A stretch of 64,000 nucleotides of DNA. It comes from Ovis canadensis. Lineage: Eukaryota; Chordata; Mammalia; Artiodactyla; Bovidae. Shown here piece by piece: positions 35,267-49,829 of this stretch (the stretch's first letter is position 1; the number at the start of each line of letters is the position of its first letter). Both the position numbers and the translations under genes were made by a program. Under the pieces are notes generated by a model. That model was not told where the DNA came from. It made no database searches and was given only the letters and a program-made list of their open reading frames with translations. The stretch is from assembly GCF_042477335.2 (NCBI RefSeq), contig NC_091727.1, forward strand, positions 142,974,501 through 143,038,500, written 5' to 3'.

Positions 35267-37990
35267 CAACATTTTATAGAACTAACACCAAAAAAATATT
35301 TCCCTTTTATCACAGAGGATTGGAATGCAAAAGTAAGAAGTCGAGAGATATCTGGAAAACAGGCAAGTTTGGCCTTGGAGTACAAAATGAAGCAGAGCAA
35401 AGGCTAAGAGGGTTTTGTCAAGAGAACACACTGGTCATAGCAAGCACCTGCTTACAACAACACAGGAGATGACTCTACACATGGACATCACTCAATATCA
35501 AAATCAGATTGATTATGCTCTTTGTAGTCAAAGATGAAGAAACTAAAAAACAAGACCAGGAGCTGATTGTGGCTCAGATCATGAGCTCCTTATTGCAAAA
35601 TTCAGGCTTAAATTGAAGAACATAGAGAAAACTATGAGGTCATTCAGGTATGAGTTAAATAAAATCCTGTATGATTATAGAGTGGAGATGATGACTAGAT
35701 TCAAGGAATCAGATCTGGTAGACAGAGTGCCTAAAGAACTATGGATAGAGGTTCATAACATTGTACAGGAGGCGGTGAACAACAACAACAAATCCCAAAG
35801 AAAAACAAATGCAAGAAGGCAAAGTGGTTGTCTGAGGAGGCTCTACAGCTAGCGAAAGGAAGAAGAAAAGCAAAAGGCAAGGGAGACAGGGAAAGATATA
35901 CCCAATTGAATCCAGAGTTCCAGAGAATAGCAAGGAGAGGCAAGAAGGCCAACTTAAATGAACAATGCAAAGAAATAGAGGAAAACAAAAGATATGGGAC
36001 AGACTAGGGATTTCTTCAAGAAAATTGAAGATATCAAGAACATTTCATGAAAGAAGAAGAAGAGATTAAGAGTTGGCAAGCATACACAGAAGTACTATAC
36101 ACAAAAGGTCTTAATGACCTGGATAACCACAATGGTATGATCACTCACCTAGAGCCAGAGATTTGGAGTGTGAAGTCAAGTGGGCCTTAGGAAGCATTAC
36201 TACAAACAAAGCTAGTGGAGGTGATGGAACTCCAACTGATCTATTTCAAATCATAAAAGATGATGTTAAACTGCTTTACTCTATATGTCTGTAAATTTGG
36301 AAAACTCAGCAGGGGTCATAGGACTGGAAAAGATCAGTTTTCATTCCAATCCCAAAGAAGGGTAGTGCCAAAAAATGTTCCACCTACCATACAATTGCAT
36401 TAATTTAACATTCTAGTAAGGTTATGCTCAAAATCCTTCTACCTAGGCTTCAGCAGTATGTGAAGCCAGAAATTCCAGATGTATAAGCTGGGTTTAAAAG
36501 AGACAGAGGAACCAGACATTAAATTACCAACATCTGTTGCATAATGAAGAAATCAAGGAAATTCCAAAAAAAATACTTCCCTCTTCTTCATTGACTATAC
36601 TAAACCTTTGACTGTGTGGATCACAACAAGCTAGAAAATTCTTAAAGAGAGGAGAATACCAGACCACCTTACCTGTCTCCTGAGAAACCTGTATGCAGGT
36701 AAAGAAGCAACAGTTAGAACTAGACATGGAACAACTGACTGGTTCAAAATTGGGAAGGAGGTAAGACAAGGCTGTATATTGTCACCCTGCTTATTTAACT
36801 TATTTGCAGAGTACATCATGTGAAATGCTGGGCTGGATGAAGCACAAGCTGGAATCAAGACTGCCAGGAGAAATATCAATAACTTCAGATATGCAGAGGA
36901 TACCACCCTTATGGCAGAAAGCAAAGAGGAACTGAAGAGACTCTTGATGAGAGTGAAATAGGAGAGTGAAAAAGCTGGCTGGAAACCAACATTCAAAAGA
37001 CTAAGATCATGATATCTGGTCCCATCACTTCACAGCAAATAGAAGGGGAAAAATTGGAAGGAATGACAGATTTTATTTTCTTGGGCTCCAAAATCACTGC
37101 AGACAGTGACTGCAGCCATGAAATTTAAAGACTTGCTGTTGGGAAGGAAAGCTATGACAAACCTAGATAGTACATTTAAAAGCAGACATCACTTCGATGA
37201 GAAAGGTCTGTATAATCAAAGTGAAAGTGAAAGTCACTTAGTCGTGTCTGACTCTTTGTGACCCCATAGACTATACAGTCCATGGAATTCTCCAGGCTAG
37301 AATATTGGAGTGGGTAGCTTTTCTCTTCTCCAGAGGATCTTGCCAACTTAGGGATCAGACCCAGGTCTCCCACATTGCAGGTGGATTCTTTACCAGCTGA
37401 GCCACAAGGAAGCCCAAGAATACAGGACTGGGTAGCCTATCTATTCTCCAGTGGATCTTCCCAACCCAGGAATCGAACCAGGGTCTCCTGCATTTCAGGT
37501 GAATTTTTTGCCAACTAAGTTATCAGGAAAGATTATATATAATCAAAGCTATGGTTTTTTCCAGTAGTCATATACAGATGTGAGAGTTGGACCATAAGGA
37601 AGGCTGAGTGCTGAAGAATTGATATTTTTGAATGGTGATGCTGGAGAAAATTCTTGAGAGTCCCGTGGACTGCAAGGAGATCAAACCAACCAACTCTCAA
37701 GGAAATCAACCCTGAATATTTATTGGAAGGACTGAGGCTGAAGCTGAAGCTCCAGTACTCTGGCCATGTCATGCAAAAGTTGACTCATTGGAAAAGGCTC
37801 CAATATTGGGAATGATTGAAGGTAAAAGGAGAAGGGGGCAGCAGAGGATGAGATGCCTAGATAGCATCATTGACTCAAGGTACATACATTTTAACCAATT
37901 CCAGGAGATCGTGGAGGACAGAGGAGCCTGGCAAGCTGTAGTCCATGAACTTGCAAAAAATCAGTCACGACTTAGTAACTGAACAACAAC
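35267..37990 (+). mobile_element. Old BovB LINE, 5'-truncated
   Basis: It starts in the endonuclease region (agaactaacaccaaaaaaat) and ends with actgaacaacaacaag, the tail type of older BovB copies. It is more diverged than the copies at 8846 or 50858. The only sizeable frame is 35613-35852; RT motifs are broken by many stops. A dimeric SINE interrupts it at 37222-37537. Confidence 0.88.
37222..37537 (-). mobile_element. Dimeric Bov-tA SINE in old BovB
   Basis: There are two antisense tRNA-like units. A perfect 11-bp duplication, tataatcaaag, lies at 37211-37221 and 37538-37548. Confidence 0.93.
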
Positions 37991-39049
37991 AAGAAAAAGG
38001 TAGATTGATATATGTGTCATGAGAATCAAAAGTGATAGAGTCATTTGAAGAAAGAACACATCTTATTTGCAGCTCAAGTAGGACTAAGAAAACTAGTTCA
38101 GCTCTGAAGTACATAGGTATGCTTGAATGTTTGACTACAATTTTCATGAGTCATGAAGTAGCTTCAAACCTACATCACAAATTAAATACTTCTTTTTTCG
38201 GTAAAATAAATATGGTTAAACAGAAAATGATCACAGAACTACAATGTCAAAGGTGAACCTTTCTCAAAACAAATTTGTAACAGCCAAAGAAAGTATCACA
38301 AGATACAAAACCAGAACCACCAATTCTATTCATTCTCCTTATCTCCAATATAATCTTTATCTTCAGTCTGAGATCTTTTAATTTTTCCTTTTTCTGCTTG
38401 CAATTACATTCTTAATCTAGATTGTATTGATTCCCCCCATCTCTTGTCTACTTTCTTATTGACTTTCCCACTGCTTCTTATCCCACAAATTTACTTAAGT
38501 ATTTTGTCTAAAGCTATTCTTATGAATCACATAGAGCACAATCCTAGTAACAGTTGTAGTGCTTTTCACATAAGGGATAACTTATTTAGCTTTTAGTCTG
38601 CAGGCAACATACTAAATGTTCACCTAAATCTACTTAGTCTATTGTCTTCTATTTATTTCCTTATCACTTTTTTTTTAACCATCATCTATACTTATATGTA
38701 AAAAAATAGCATCCCTATTCTTCATTGATTTCTATGAGTGCTTTTTAAAACTGCCTTCCACAAACCTTTACTAGAAGATTGTTTTGGCGATAATCAGAGG
38801 AATAATGAAGTAGTTTTACTTCCTAGACAGTTATCATTGCTGATAAGTGTGAAATATCCTAGGCCACCCTCTTCTTCAGTCATTACATAAAAACCAATGC
38901 AAATAAAATAACATTTCCTTCTGTTATGGCATAAATGATTACTTTTTAATCATTCTGCTGACTACATGAAGATGTGATAGAAATAAGTGAGGTATTTTAT
39001 GTAAATAATGAAACAGACATTCTAGAGTTGTATGTTACTATTCAGAATA
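37991..39049. other. Unique AT-rich DNA
   Basis: Nothing was recognised. It lies downstream of FAM133A on the minus strand. Confidence 0.5.
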
Positions 39050-39400
39050 CAATAGTTGATTGCTGCAGTAATGAAAAGGAAGACCCAAAAATCTCAGTGG
39101 CTTAACACATAACAGTTTATTTCTCACACTCAAAACATTCACACCAAGTCCATCAGCTCTTCAGGGCAGGTCCCTTACAGAGACTTAGAGATACAGGTTG
39201 CATCCATCTTGTAGGTACACTATTTGGAGCACACTGCTTTCAGGTCCACATGACAGGTAAAGAGAGCTGGAGGGTCACACAAGACTTTTTACTGTACCGG
39301 TACTGAAATGAAACATCACTTTTGTTAACAATCTCTCTGTAATCCCTCTGCTAGAAGTAATAAATGACATTGCCTAACTACAAGGGGCTGGGAAATGAAT
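39050..39400. repeat. Possible ancient MER-type repeat
   Basis: The sequence aaatctcagtggcttaacac, then gtttatttctcac, then caaggggctgggaaatg, resembles a common old mammalian repeat. I cannot assign the family or confirm the edges. Confidence 0.35.
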
Positions 39401-40372
39401 GCGAGCCCATAGATATTTGATAGTTGTTAATGTCTTTGCCACATTCTACAAATAATACATGCTTTTTAATATTTCAATAAAAAATAATTTTTGAAAACTC
39501 TATATGGATAAAAATATCCCTTAAATATAATAGTTTTTATTGGCATATAGATATAGCTATGTTTTAGGAAACAGCTACAGTTATGAAGCTTCAGTTTGAC
39601 CTAACAAGGCATTATAATGTTCCAATTATGTTACTGAGAGATTCTGATGTATACACTGCAAAAATTTGGGGAGTCAATATGATATTTATCTACCAGACGT
39701 TTTCTATCTTTATAATAATTTTACTTGTGATACAAGGGAGCTGACATAAAATCACCTACTTAAAAAAATAGCTATCTATTCTCTCCTCATGCCAAAATAC
39801 TTTGTACATATGACATTACAATTAGCACATCCTCTGTAATGGGTGTTTTTAGGCATCAATTTATAATTCATATTGCTCTTATATAAAATATGTAAAGCAA
39901 AAATAAATTTCAACTTATTTCAGCTTAGTGGTAAACATGAATTGGCAACAAACTCCAAATCTTAGTAAAATATGAAACAAACTATAATTTCCTAATTTAA
40001 CTCCAATTTTAATTCAAATTAATGCTTAAGACAGCAAATGTTTAAACAGCATACTAAGATTCTGGCAGTAGTTTTATATAACAAGACATATAGCATACTA
40101 GAGGTCTGGCACTCAACTTGCTTACAGTAAACCAGCTTCAATATGAAGGCATTAAATATTTTTTATAACCTTCTTTTTACATGCTAAATATTTTGGAAAG
40201 TATGCAATCAAACACAGTAATAAAATTAATATAGTAAAATTAGTAAATTAAAAACTTGAAACTTGTACCATAGGCATAAATCATATTAAAAAAGGATTAC
40301 TGATTATATAGAACATCCCTGGATAATCAAAACTTAATAGCATAAAACATGCAGAACATTTCAGGATAAAGA
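39401..40372. other. Unique AT-rich DNA downstream of FAM133A
   Basis: No young repeats or genes were seen. It could include distal 3' UTR if a far poly(A) site is used. Confidence 0.4.
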
Positions 40373-41201
40373 TTTATTAATAAAAAAAAATACCAGGTCT
40401 ATTTAAAATGATTCTCCTCCAAAGGGTATCAAAGTTAATTCAAATCATGTAACACTCTAAATATTATTCAGTACTGTTGAAGTGGAGGTAAGTTTTATAA
40501 AACTGGGGTTTTACATATACAGTAAGTTGCTGTCTTTCTTGTTCATGTGAAGCAGCATACATTACTAAATAAGAAGAGAATGGCTGCTGCACTAGCAAAA
40601 ATAGGATGTATAAGTATCAAAGGCACACTATTCAGCTCGCCAAAGTGATAGCAAACTATTTTCCCCTCACAAGCCCTTTCCCCATGTAAACAAAAGTTTA
40701 TTATGGAGAAAAGAAAAATAAACTAAATTTTACTCTTCAAACATAAATATTTTGAGACATTAATGTTAAGTCTATGCTTCAAAAAGGTATTGTTGCCTGG
40801 ATATTTCTGAATACATTTTAAAGATGTATCCAAATTAGATACTTTTGACATTAGATACATTGTTTGGTCAGAATTATTTATCATCTAAAACATTTAATTT
40901 AATTCTAAACATTTTAACCACTAGTATGACAACACGATTTTAGCTCTCAGAGAAACTAGCCAGTGTAGGGAAAAACACGTAAACAAAACAAAACCCTACA
41001 TTTAAGCTGCAGGCAACAATTAAGGCCCTTTCTGGCACAGTGGCATTTGACTGGCAACAAAGTCCAGGAATAATTCTACTAACACAGGAGAACTCATGCA
41101 TTTTGGTAAATATGCTATAACACTCACAGTTGAATTTTCCTATAGACCTTCCTTGCTTTTTTCAACAGGTAAATCTTCCTTTTTTTTTTTTTTTCTTCAT
41201 A
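40373..41201 (-). other. Putative 3' UTR of FAM133A with candidate poly(A) signals
   Basis: The sequence downstream of the stop on the minus strand starts with a purine stretch containing about 15 adenines (T-run at about 41177-41193 on plus) and continues as AT-rich DNA without recognisable transposons. AATAAA hexamers on the minus strand occur at 40697-40702 and 40373-40378. Which one is used, if either, cannot be decided from sequence. Confidence 0.35.
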
Positions 41202-42439
<1,238 letters not shown>

Positions 42440-43620
42440 TTCCTTTCTTTGACAGAAACCTAGGAGTCATGCCTGAAAATCCTTCTCCCTCAATTCACAT
42501 ATCCAATTCATTAATAAATTTTGCTGCTTAAACCCCCACAACAAGAGGTCTCATGTTTGTTCACTTCTCTTCAAATATGCTGTCATCAAAATAGTGCAAG
42601 TACTGTCACCTGTTATTGGATTATTAATCTCTATTAGATGCCAGGGACTGCTCAGTGTTGTGCAGTGGATAATCTTATTCAGTCTCTAGACTAATCTAGA
42701 GGTTAGTCATAGATCAACGTTCTATGAAGATGATCCCGTTATTATCCTATGATACAAATGAAAAAACTGAAGCTTAGAGAGTTTGAGTAACTTGCATAAA
42801 GTGACATAATAAATGGCAAATGGTAAAACCAGGATTTAAATCAAGGCAGCATGAGGGCAAACCCTGCACACTTAGCACAACATTATATTGCCTCTTGATA
42901 TCAACTTCTTGACAGCCCTATTTTTTGCCCTTATTCTCTTCCCTTTCAGTACCACACTGAAATCAGAAGGATTTTAAGATAATCTAGTCGCTTTATACTT
43001 CAATGAAAATCAATCCAAATTCCTATAAAGATCCAATACAATCTGTCCTGCTTATAGCTCTTACATTTCAACAGTTTTCTCAATTCTATCTTTTTCAGTT
43101 TTCTCTTGGTTTCTGAAACATGCTAAGCTTCAAGCTTAGCCACCTTAGCCAGTTTTAGCTCATCTTCAGATCTAAGTTTAAAGTCAGTTCCTCAGAAAGG
43201 CAACTATTAGGTTGAACTATATAAAATCACCAATTACGTGGAACAAAAATACTCAAATACTAGCAATTTCACATGGGTCAACCTTATACTATGTTGCTTC
43301 TGTATCTATCCCTTACACTCATTATTCTGTATAACAGTTTCTTGCCTTTTTTATTCATAGCACTTAAAAAACTGATGATTATTTTCTTTATCTATTTGAA
43401 TGTGTATTTGTGTGTGTGTGTGTGTGATGCATGTGTGTTCACGTGCATATGCATATGTATATTCACTTCTAAATATAAGGCCAAGAAGGGTAAAGGTCAC
43501 ATTTGGCCTGTCTTCTAGCCATGATGTTCCCAGTACTTTACACGGCATCTGGTCCACACTAAGTACTCAATAAATATTTCTCAATAATAAACAAACAAAT
43601 GAGTGGATTGATGGATGGGT
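42440..43620 (+). repeat. L2-like LINE segments, interrupted by a MIR-like piece
   Basis: aaacctaggagtcatgcct at 42459, then catgctaagcttcaagctt and ttaaagtcagttcctcaga, and finally agtactcaataaatatttc follow the order of an old L2-type consensus. The middle (42625-42900) looks like an antisense MIR. A short GT array lies at 43407-43428. Confidence 0.5.
42625..42900 (-). repeat. MIR-like SINE, antisense
   Basis: ttagatgccagggactgctc, attatcctatgatacaaatg and accaggatttaaatcaagg follow the reverse MIR order. Confidence 0.5.
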
Positions 43621-43766
43621 AACTCTGTGAGAGAGGTGTGTTCAGAGAAGGCTCCTGAAGTTGGTGATGTCAGTACAAGGTTTTAAACAATAAATAGGAG
43701 TTCACTGAAGAAATGAGGAACTGAAGGACATTCTAGGCAGAAGAAACAATACATGGCTTCTGCATA

Positions 43767-44893
43767 ACAAAGGAAACTCTAAGCAAGGTGAAAAGATAGC
43801 CTTCATAATGGGACAAAATAATAGCAAATGAAGCAATGGATAAATAATTAATCTCAAAAATATACAACCAACCCCTGCAGCTCAATTCCAAAAAAATAAA
43901 CGACCCAATCAAAAAATGGGCCAAAGACCTAAACAGACATTTCTCCAAAGAAGACATACAGATGGCTAACACATGAAAAGATGTTCAGCATCACTCATTA
44001 TCAGAGAAATGCAAATCAAAACCACAGTGAGGTACAATTTCACACCAGTCAGAATGGCTGCGATCCAAAAGTCTACAAGCAGTACATGCTGGAGAGGGTA
44101 TAAAGAAAAGGGAACCCTCTTACACTGTTGGTGGGAATGCAAACTAGTACAGCCACTATGGAGAACAGTGTGGAGATTCCTTAAAAAACTGGAAATAGAA
44201 CTGCCTTATGACCCAGCAATCCCACTGCTGGGTATACACACCGAGGAAACCAGAATAGAAAGAGACACGTGTACCCCAATGTTCATCGCAGCACTGTTTA
44301 TAATGGCCAGGTCATGGAAACAACCTAGATGTCTATCAGCAGATGAATGGATAAGAAAGCTGTGGTATATATCCACAATGAAGTATTACTCAGCCATTAA
44401 AAAGAATACATTTGAATCAGTTCTAATGAGGTGGATGAAAGTAGAACCTATTATACAGAGTGAAGTAAGCCAGAAAGAAGAACACTAATACAGTATACTA
44501 ACACATATATATGGAATTTAGAAAGATGGTAACGATAACCGTATATGCGAGACAGCAAAAGAGACACAGATGTATAGAAGAGTCTTTTGGACTCTGTGGG
44601 AGAGGGAAAGGGTGGGATGATTTGGGAGAATGGCATTGAAACATGTATAATATTATATAAGAAACGAATCACCAGACCAGGTTCGGTGCATGACACAGGA
44701 TGCTTGGGGCTGGTGCACTAGGATGACCCAGAGGGATGGTACGGGGAGGGAGGTGGGAGGGGGTTTCAGGATAGGGAACACGTGTACACCTGTGGCAGAT
44801 TCATGTTGATGTATGGCAAAACCAATACAATATTGTAAAGATATTAGCCCCCAATTAAAATAAATAAATTTAAATTAAAAATAAATAAATAAA
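43767..44893 (+). mobile_element. 5'-truncated L1 (1.1 kb)
   Basis: Almost the same segment as 32756-33880: ORF2 C-terminal frame 43973-44488 and a 3' UTR ending in ataaataaa repeats. No clear target duplication was found. The two copies begin at nearly the same L1 position. Confidence 0.9.
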
Positions 44894-45473
44894 GTGTAAA
44901 CTTGGAACAAATTTAAAAAATAAAATTTGGATTTACCTGGAAAAAAAAAAACGTGAAAAAAAAAGAGAGACTTGAAAGATCACCGTATTTAGTGTTGATG
45001 GAGCCTAAAGTGAAAGAGGGCAGTAGCAGGAGGTAAGGCTGCATAGGAAGTAAACAGCCTGATCATAGAGGCCTTCTTAGGTCATTTTAACATCTTAGAT
45101 TTTGTCCTATAGTTGTAAGGAAGCCAACACAAAGTCTGAAGAGAAAGCTGATCAGATATATCACAGATTTTTCTGTCACTCTCCATCCTGAATTTGACCC
45201 TTTAAGTCGACCTAATATACCTACCCACCATAAGCTCAATGCCACAGATTTTTACAGTGACTCTTGGTAATAGTTTCTGGATTTTATTTGTTGTGTTAAC
45301 TTACTGTCCCTCCTCTTCAGTTCTCTTGGGTATTTTTGTCATTTTCGTTCTTACTGGAACCCAAAGGTCTGTCAAATATCATTGTTTCCCATATTTGATC
45401 ATCAAATGCCTTTAAGGATTTTAGTTCACATTCAATTGGTGGTTGTTTCCACTACTGCACACTTGGAATAGCA

Positions 45474-46504
45474 TCAGTTCAGTTCAGTCACTCAGTCGTC
45501 TCCAATTCTTTGTGACCCCATGAATCACAGCACGCCAGGCCTCCCTGTCCATCAACAACTCCCTGAGTTTACTCAGACTCACGTCCATCGAGTCAGTGAT
45601 GCCATCTCATCCTCTGTCGTCCCCTTCTCCTCCTGCCCTCAATCCCTCCCAGCATCAGAGTCTTTTCCAATGAGTCAACTCTTCGCATGAGGTGGCCAAA
45701 GTACTGCAGTATCAGCTTTAGCATCATTCCTTCCAAAGAAATCCCACAGTTGATCTCCTTCAGAATGGACTGGTTGGATCTCCTTGCAGTCCAAGGGACT
45801 CTCAAGAGTCTTCTCCAACACCAGAGTTCAAGCCAATCAATTCTTCAGCACCCAGCCTTCTTCACAGTCCAACTCTCACATCCGTACATGACTACTGGAA
45901 AAACCATAGCCTTGACTAGATGGACCTTAGTCGGCAAAGTAATGTCTCTGCTTTTGAATATGCTATCTAGGTTGGTCATAACTTTTCTTCCAAAAAGTAA
46001 GCGTCTTTTAATTTCATGGTTGCAATCATCATCTGCACTGATTTTGGAGCCCCCCAAAATAAAGTCTGACACTGTTTCCACTGTTTCCCCATCTATTTCA
46101 CATGAAGTGATAGGACCAGATGCCATGATCTTTGTTTTCTGAATGTTGAGCTTTAAGCTAACTTTCTCACTCTCCTCTTTCACTTTCATCAAGTGGCTTT
46201 TTAGTTCCTCTTCACTTTCTGCCAGAAGGGTGGTGTCATCTGCATATCTGAGGTGATTGATATTTCTCCTGGCAATCTTGATTCCAGCTTGTGTTTCTTC
46301 CAGTCCAGCATTTCTCATGATGTACTCTGCATATAAGTTAAATAAGCAGGGTGACAATATACAGCCTTGACGTACTCCTTTTCCTATTTGGAACCAGTCT
46401 GTTGTTCCATGTCCAGTTCTAACTGTTGCTTCCTGACCTGCATACAGATTTCTCAAGAGGCAGGTCAGGTGGTCTGGAATTCCCATCTCTCAGAATTTTC
46501 CACA
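45474..46504 (-). mobile_element. 5'-truncated BovB (1.0 kb)
   Basis: The 3' tail lies at the left (cagttcagttcagtcactcag). The minus-strand frame 45845-46486 spans the RT C-terminal half with YADD and is open for 213 codons. The break at ttttccacataatcc marks the 5' end. It appears relatively young. Confidence 0.92.
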
Positions 46505-46926
46505 TAATCCATTCTAATTACAGTTCCTTGAAACTTAGTCCTAATATCATCTAGAAGGACAGGCAAAGACCAGTTCAAAAAGATTTGAATGAGATGCTGA
46601 AGTTTTAATTTATTCTATGAGAGTTATAATGAAGCTAATGGGGAGATAGTGACTATTTTAAGCAGGAGAGTGATATGATCACATGTGATTATTTAAGAGA
46701 CAATTTCTTACAGTATGAAAGATGAGCTGGAGGTAGGTAAACCTGAAGATAATGAGGTTAATTCAGGTATTCATACAGATAAGAAAAGAGTCTGAAATAA
46801 AAACAGTGGTATTATGGGTGAAAAAGGGGGAAATATCATCCATACTAAGGAAATTCTCCTGGAATTAATGAGCAATTAGATACAAAGCATGAGGAAGAGA
46901 AAAGAATCTAGGGCAAGGTTCTGGCT

Positions 46927-48087
46927 TGTTGTTGTAGTTCAGTCACTCAGTGTCCGACCCTATGCCACCAGATGGATTGCAGGATGGCAAGCTTCCCTAT
47001 CCTTCAATATCTCCCGGTGTTTGCTCAAACTTACATCCATTGAGTTGGTGATGCCATTTAATCATCATCCTCTGTCGCTCCCTTCTCCTCCTGCTCCCAA
47101 TCATTCCCAGAACCAGAGTCTTTTCCAATGAGTTGGCTTTTCACATCAGGTGGCCAAAGTATTGGAGCTTCAGCTTCAGCATCAGTCCTTCCCATGAATA
47201 TTCAGGGTTGATTTCCTTTTGAATTGACTGGTATGATCTCTTTCTAATCCAAGGGACTCTCAGCATTGTGAAAGCATCAATTCCTCGGTGGTCAGCCTTC
47301 TTTATGGTCCAACTCTCACATTCGTAACATTACTACAGGAAGAAACATAGCTTTGACTATATGGGCTTTTGTCATCAAAGTGATGTCTCTGCTTTTTAAC
47401 ATGCTGTTTAGGTTTGTCATAGCTTTCCTTCCAAGGAGCAAAAAGTCTTTAATTTCATGGCTGCAGTCACTATCCACAGTGATTTTGGAGTCCAAGAAAA
47501 TAAAATCTATCATTATTTCCAATTTTTCCACATCTATTTGCCATGAAGTGATGAGACTGGATGCCATGATCTTAGTTTTCTGAATGTTGAGTTTTAAGCC
47601 AGCTTTTTCATTCTCCTCTTTCACCCTCATCAAGAGGCTCTTCAGTTCCTCTTAGCTTTCTGCCATTAGAGTGGTATCATTTGCATATTTGAGGTGGTTG
47701 ATATTTCTCCTGGCAATCATGAGTCCAGCTTGTGATTTATTCAGCCTGGCATTTCTCATTATGTACATTGCATAATAGTTAAATAAGCAAGTGACAATAC
47801 ACAGCCTTGAAATAATCTTTTCCCAATTTGGAACCAGCCTGTTGTTCCATGTCTGGTTCTAGTTGTTGCTTCTTGACCTGCATACAGGTTTCTCAGGAGG
47901 CAGGTATGGTGGTCTAATATTCCAATCTCTTTAAAAAAAATTTCCACAGTTTGTTGTGATCCACACAGTTAAAGGCTGTAGCATAGTCAATGAAGCAGAA
48001 GTAGATGTTTTTTCATGGAATCCCCTTGCTTTTTCTATGATCCAACAGATGTTGCCAATTTGATCTTTGGTTCCTCTGCCTTTTCTG
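46927..48087 (-). mobile_element. Older 5'-truncated BovB (1.2 kb)
   Basis: The tail at the left is of the gttgttgtagttcagtcac type. RT frames at 47316-47633 and 47759-47947 are decayed. It is more diverged than its neighbour at 45474. Confidence 0.9.
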
Positions 48088-48962
48088 GCTGGTGAGACAA
48101 GATAAAAGGCCAATGACTGGATACTATAGGAAATGACATAGACTTTGAGTAACGTTCTAGGTTCAATGTTAGATTTATAAAGCTTGAAACATGTGAATGA
48201 ACCTACATGTAGGAAATTGGATGTATGGGTGATAAAACTCTGGAATGTGACCTGAGTTAGAGATACAGGATTGGCAGTCACTGTGTGATGGCTAAAGTCA
48301 TGAGAGAAAATTAAATTACCTTGAGGGAAGATTTCATATGAAAAAAGGTTTGAGCACTGGGTCCAAATGAAAAACACACAAGGGGCTGGCAGAGAAAGTA
48401 AAACTTACAAAGAAGACATCAGAAAATTAGCCAGAGTGGAAAGAGCTACAGCAGTATCAGAATATAAAGTAAGGTCACAGAAAGAGAGTGGGGAGAGTAA
48501 AGTTTCAAGGTGAGGGCAATCATCCTTAAAGATTCATAAATTTCACTTGAGGAATTTCATTTAGAAATTTGAGGAAAAAACCTAAATGTTCATCAATAAC
48601 AAACAGGTTGTATGAATTATAGTACACACATACAGAAAGTTCACCAATGTAACTACTGGTTATCTCTGCATATGAGAAAGCATTATTTCCTTTTGTAAGT
48701 TTTCCTATACTATTTATATATTTTTTTACAATCAGCAGGTATTAAGTTTAACTTTTAAAAAATCCAGAAAAAAATGATGTTATGGACAACTATACTAAGT
48801 CAAATAGGTCAAATAAGATAAAATCTGAAAATGTCCATTATATTTGACTGTGAAGAAATTATTGGCAACTTTTGCTAACACAATTTCAATTAGTTAGGGC
48901 AGAGACCAGATGACAGAGGGTTAAAGAGTAAATTGGAGGTGAGAAATTAGAGACTTAGGGTA

Positions 48963-49168
48963 TGTGTTAGTTGCTCTGTCATTTCTGACTCTTTGCAGAC
49001 CCATGGAGTGTAGCCTGCCAGGCTTCTCTGTCCATGAAATTCTCTAGGCAAGAATACTTGAGTGGGTAGCCATTCCCTTCTCCAGGGGACCTTCCTGATT
49101 CAGAGACTGAACCTGTATTTCCTTCATTGCAGGCAGATTCTTTACCAGCTGAGCCACCAGTGAAGCCC
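48963..49168 (-). mobile_element. Bov-tA SINE
   Basis: Standard antisense Bov-tA with the head at the right (accagctgagccaccagtga). No clear duplication was found. Confidence 0.87.
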
Positions 49169-49602
49169 AAAGATAGATGAAGAATTTTCAAAAAATATTT
49201 TTTTACTCTTGTTTGTTTTTATCATAGAAGAAACCTGAACATATTCAGAGGCTGACAATGTTTAAATAGAAAGACTTTAAAGAAGACAGGAAAGAGAGGC
49301 AATAACTCTTTGTGGCAAAGCCATAGAGGAAACAGAGAGGAATCAAAGGGATAGTTGGAGGAACTCCCTTCTTGAAAGAGCAGACGAAAAGAATAAAGAG
49401 TATGGGCATAGTTTTTTTTTTCTTTTGTTAGTGACAGGGAAGATGAAAGGGGAAAATTTGAAGCATTTCTCAAATAAGAGCCTTCATTTTCACTCAATCA
49501 TACATGCCAAGATCATCTACTAAGATTGACAGGTTGAGATAGCATAGGAGTTTTGAGAAAAATAATTGCAATTTGGAATAATACCATACAAGTGTTGTGG
49601 GA

Positions 49603-49646
<44 letters not shown>

Positions 49647-49655
49647 CAGCAACAA
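49603..49655. repeat. (AAT)n microsatellite with AAC end
   Basis: About 13 AAT units are followed by aacaacagcaac. Confidence 0.95.
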
Positions 49656-49829
49656 AGTCTCCTACTCAAGTACTCTGTCTTAAAAGTACTGTGGCTTACT
49701 TTCTGTTTCTATTTTAGAAGCTAAACTGTATTTTCTTTATCTCTATTCATTTGTATGAAGTATGCTGAATTTATATAAATATTAGATACAAATTGTAACA
49801 GCCTTGCTGGTAATCTAAATGTTATAACA

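Larger units (their letters stand above)
43625..49440. repeat. Ancient dispersed repeat in pieces (43625-43766, 44990-45150, 46510-46926, 48088-48962, 49170-49440)
   Basis: Short runs such as gacattctaggcagaagaaac, agcaggagagtgatatgatc and gtcaaataagataaaatctg match, in order, a long old mammalian repeat that I recognise but cannot name. It is interrupted by an L1, two BovBs and a Bov-tA. The ordering of fragments on one strand supports a single original element. Confidence 0.35.

Noticed and set aside
40373..40390. A strong poly(A) signal for FAM133A
   Set aside because: An AATAAA hexamer is present on the minus strand, but A/T-rich DNA here contains many such hexamers; it is kept only as a candidate.
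49603..49655. Regular short repeats that could be taken for a CRISPR-like array
   Set aside because: It is a simple AAT microsatellite in mammalian DNA without repeat-spacer structure.
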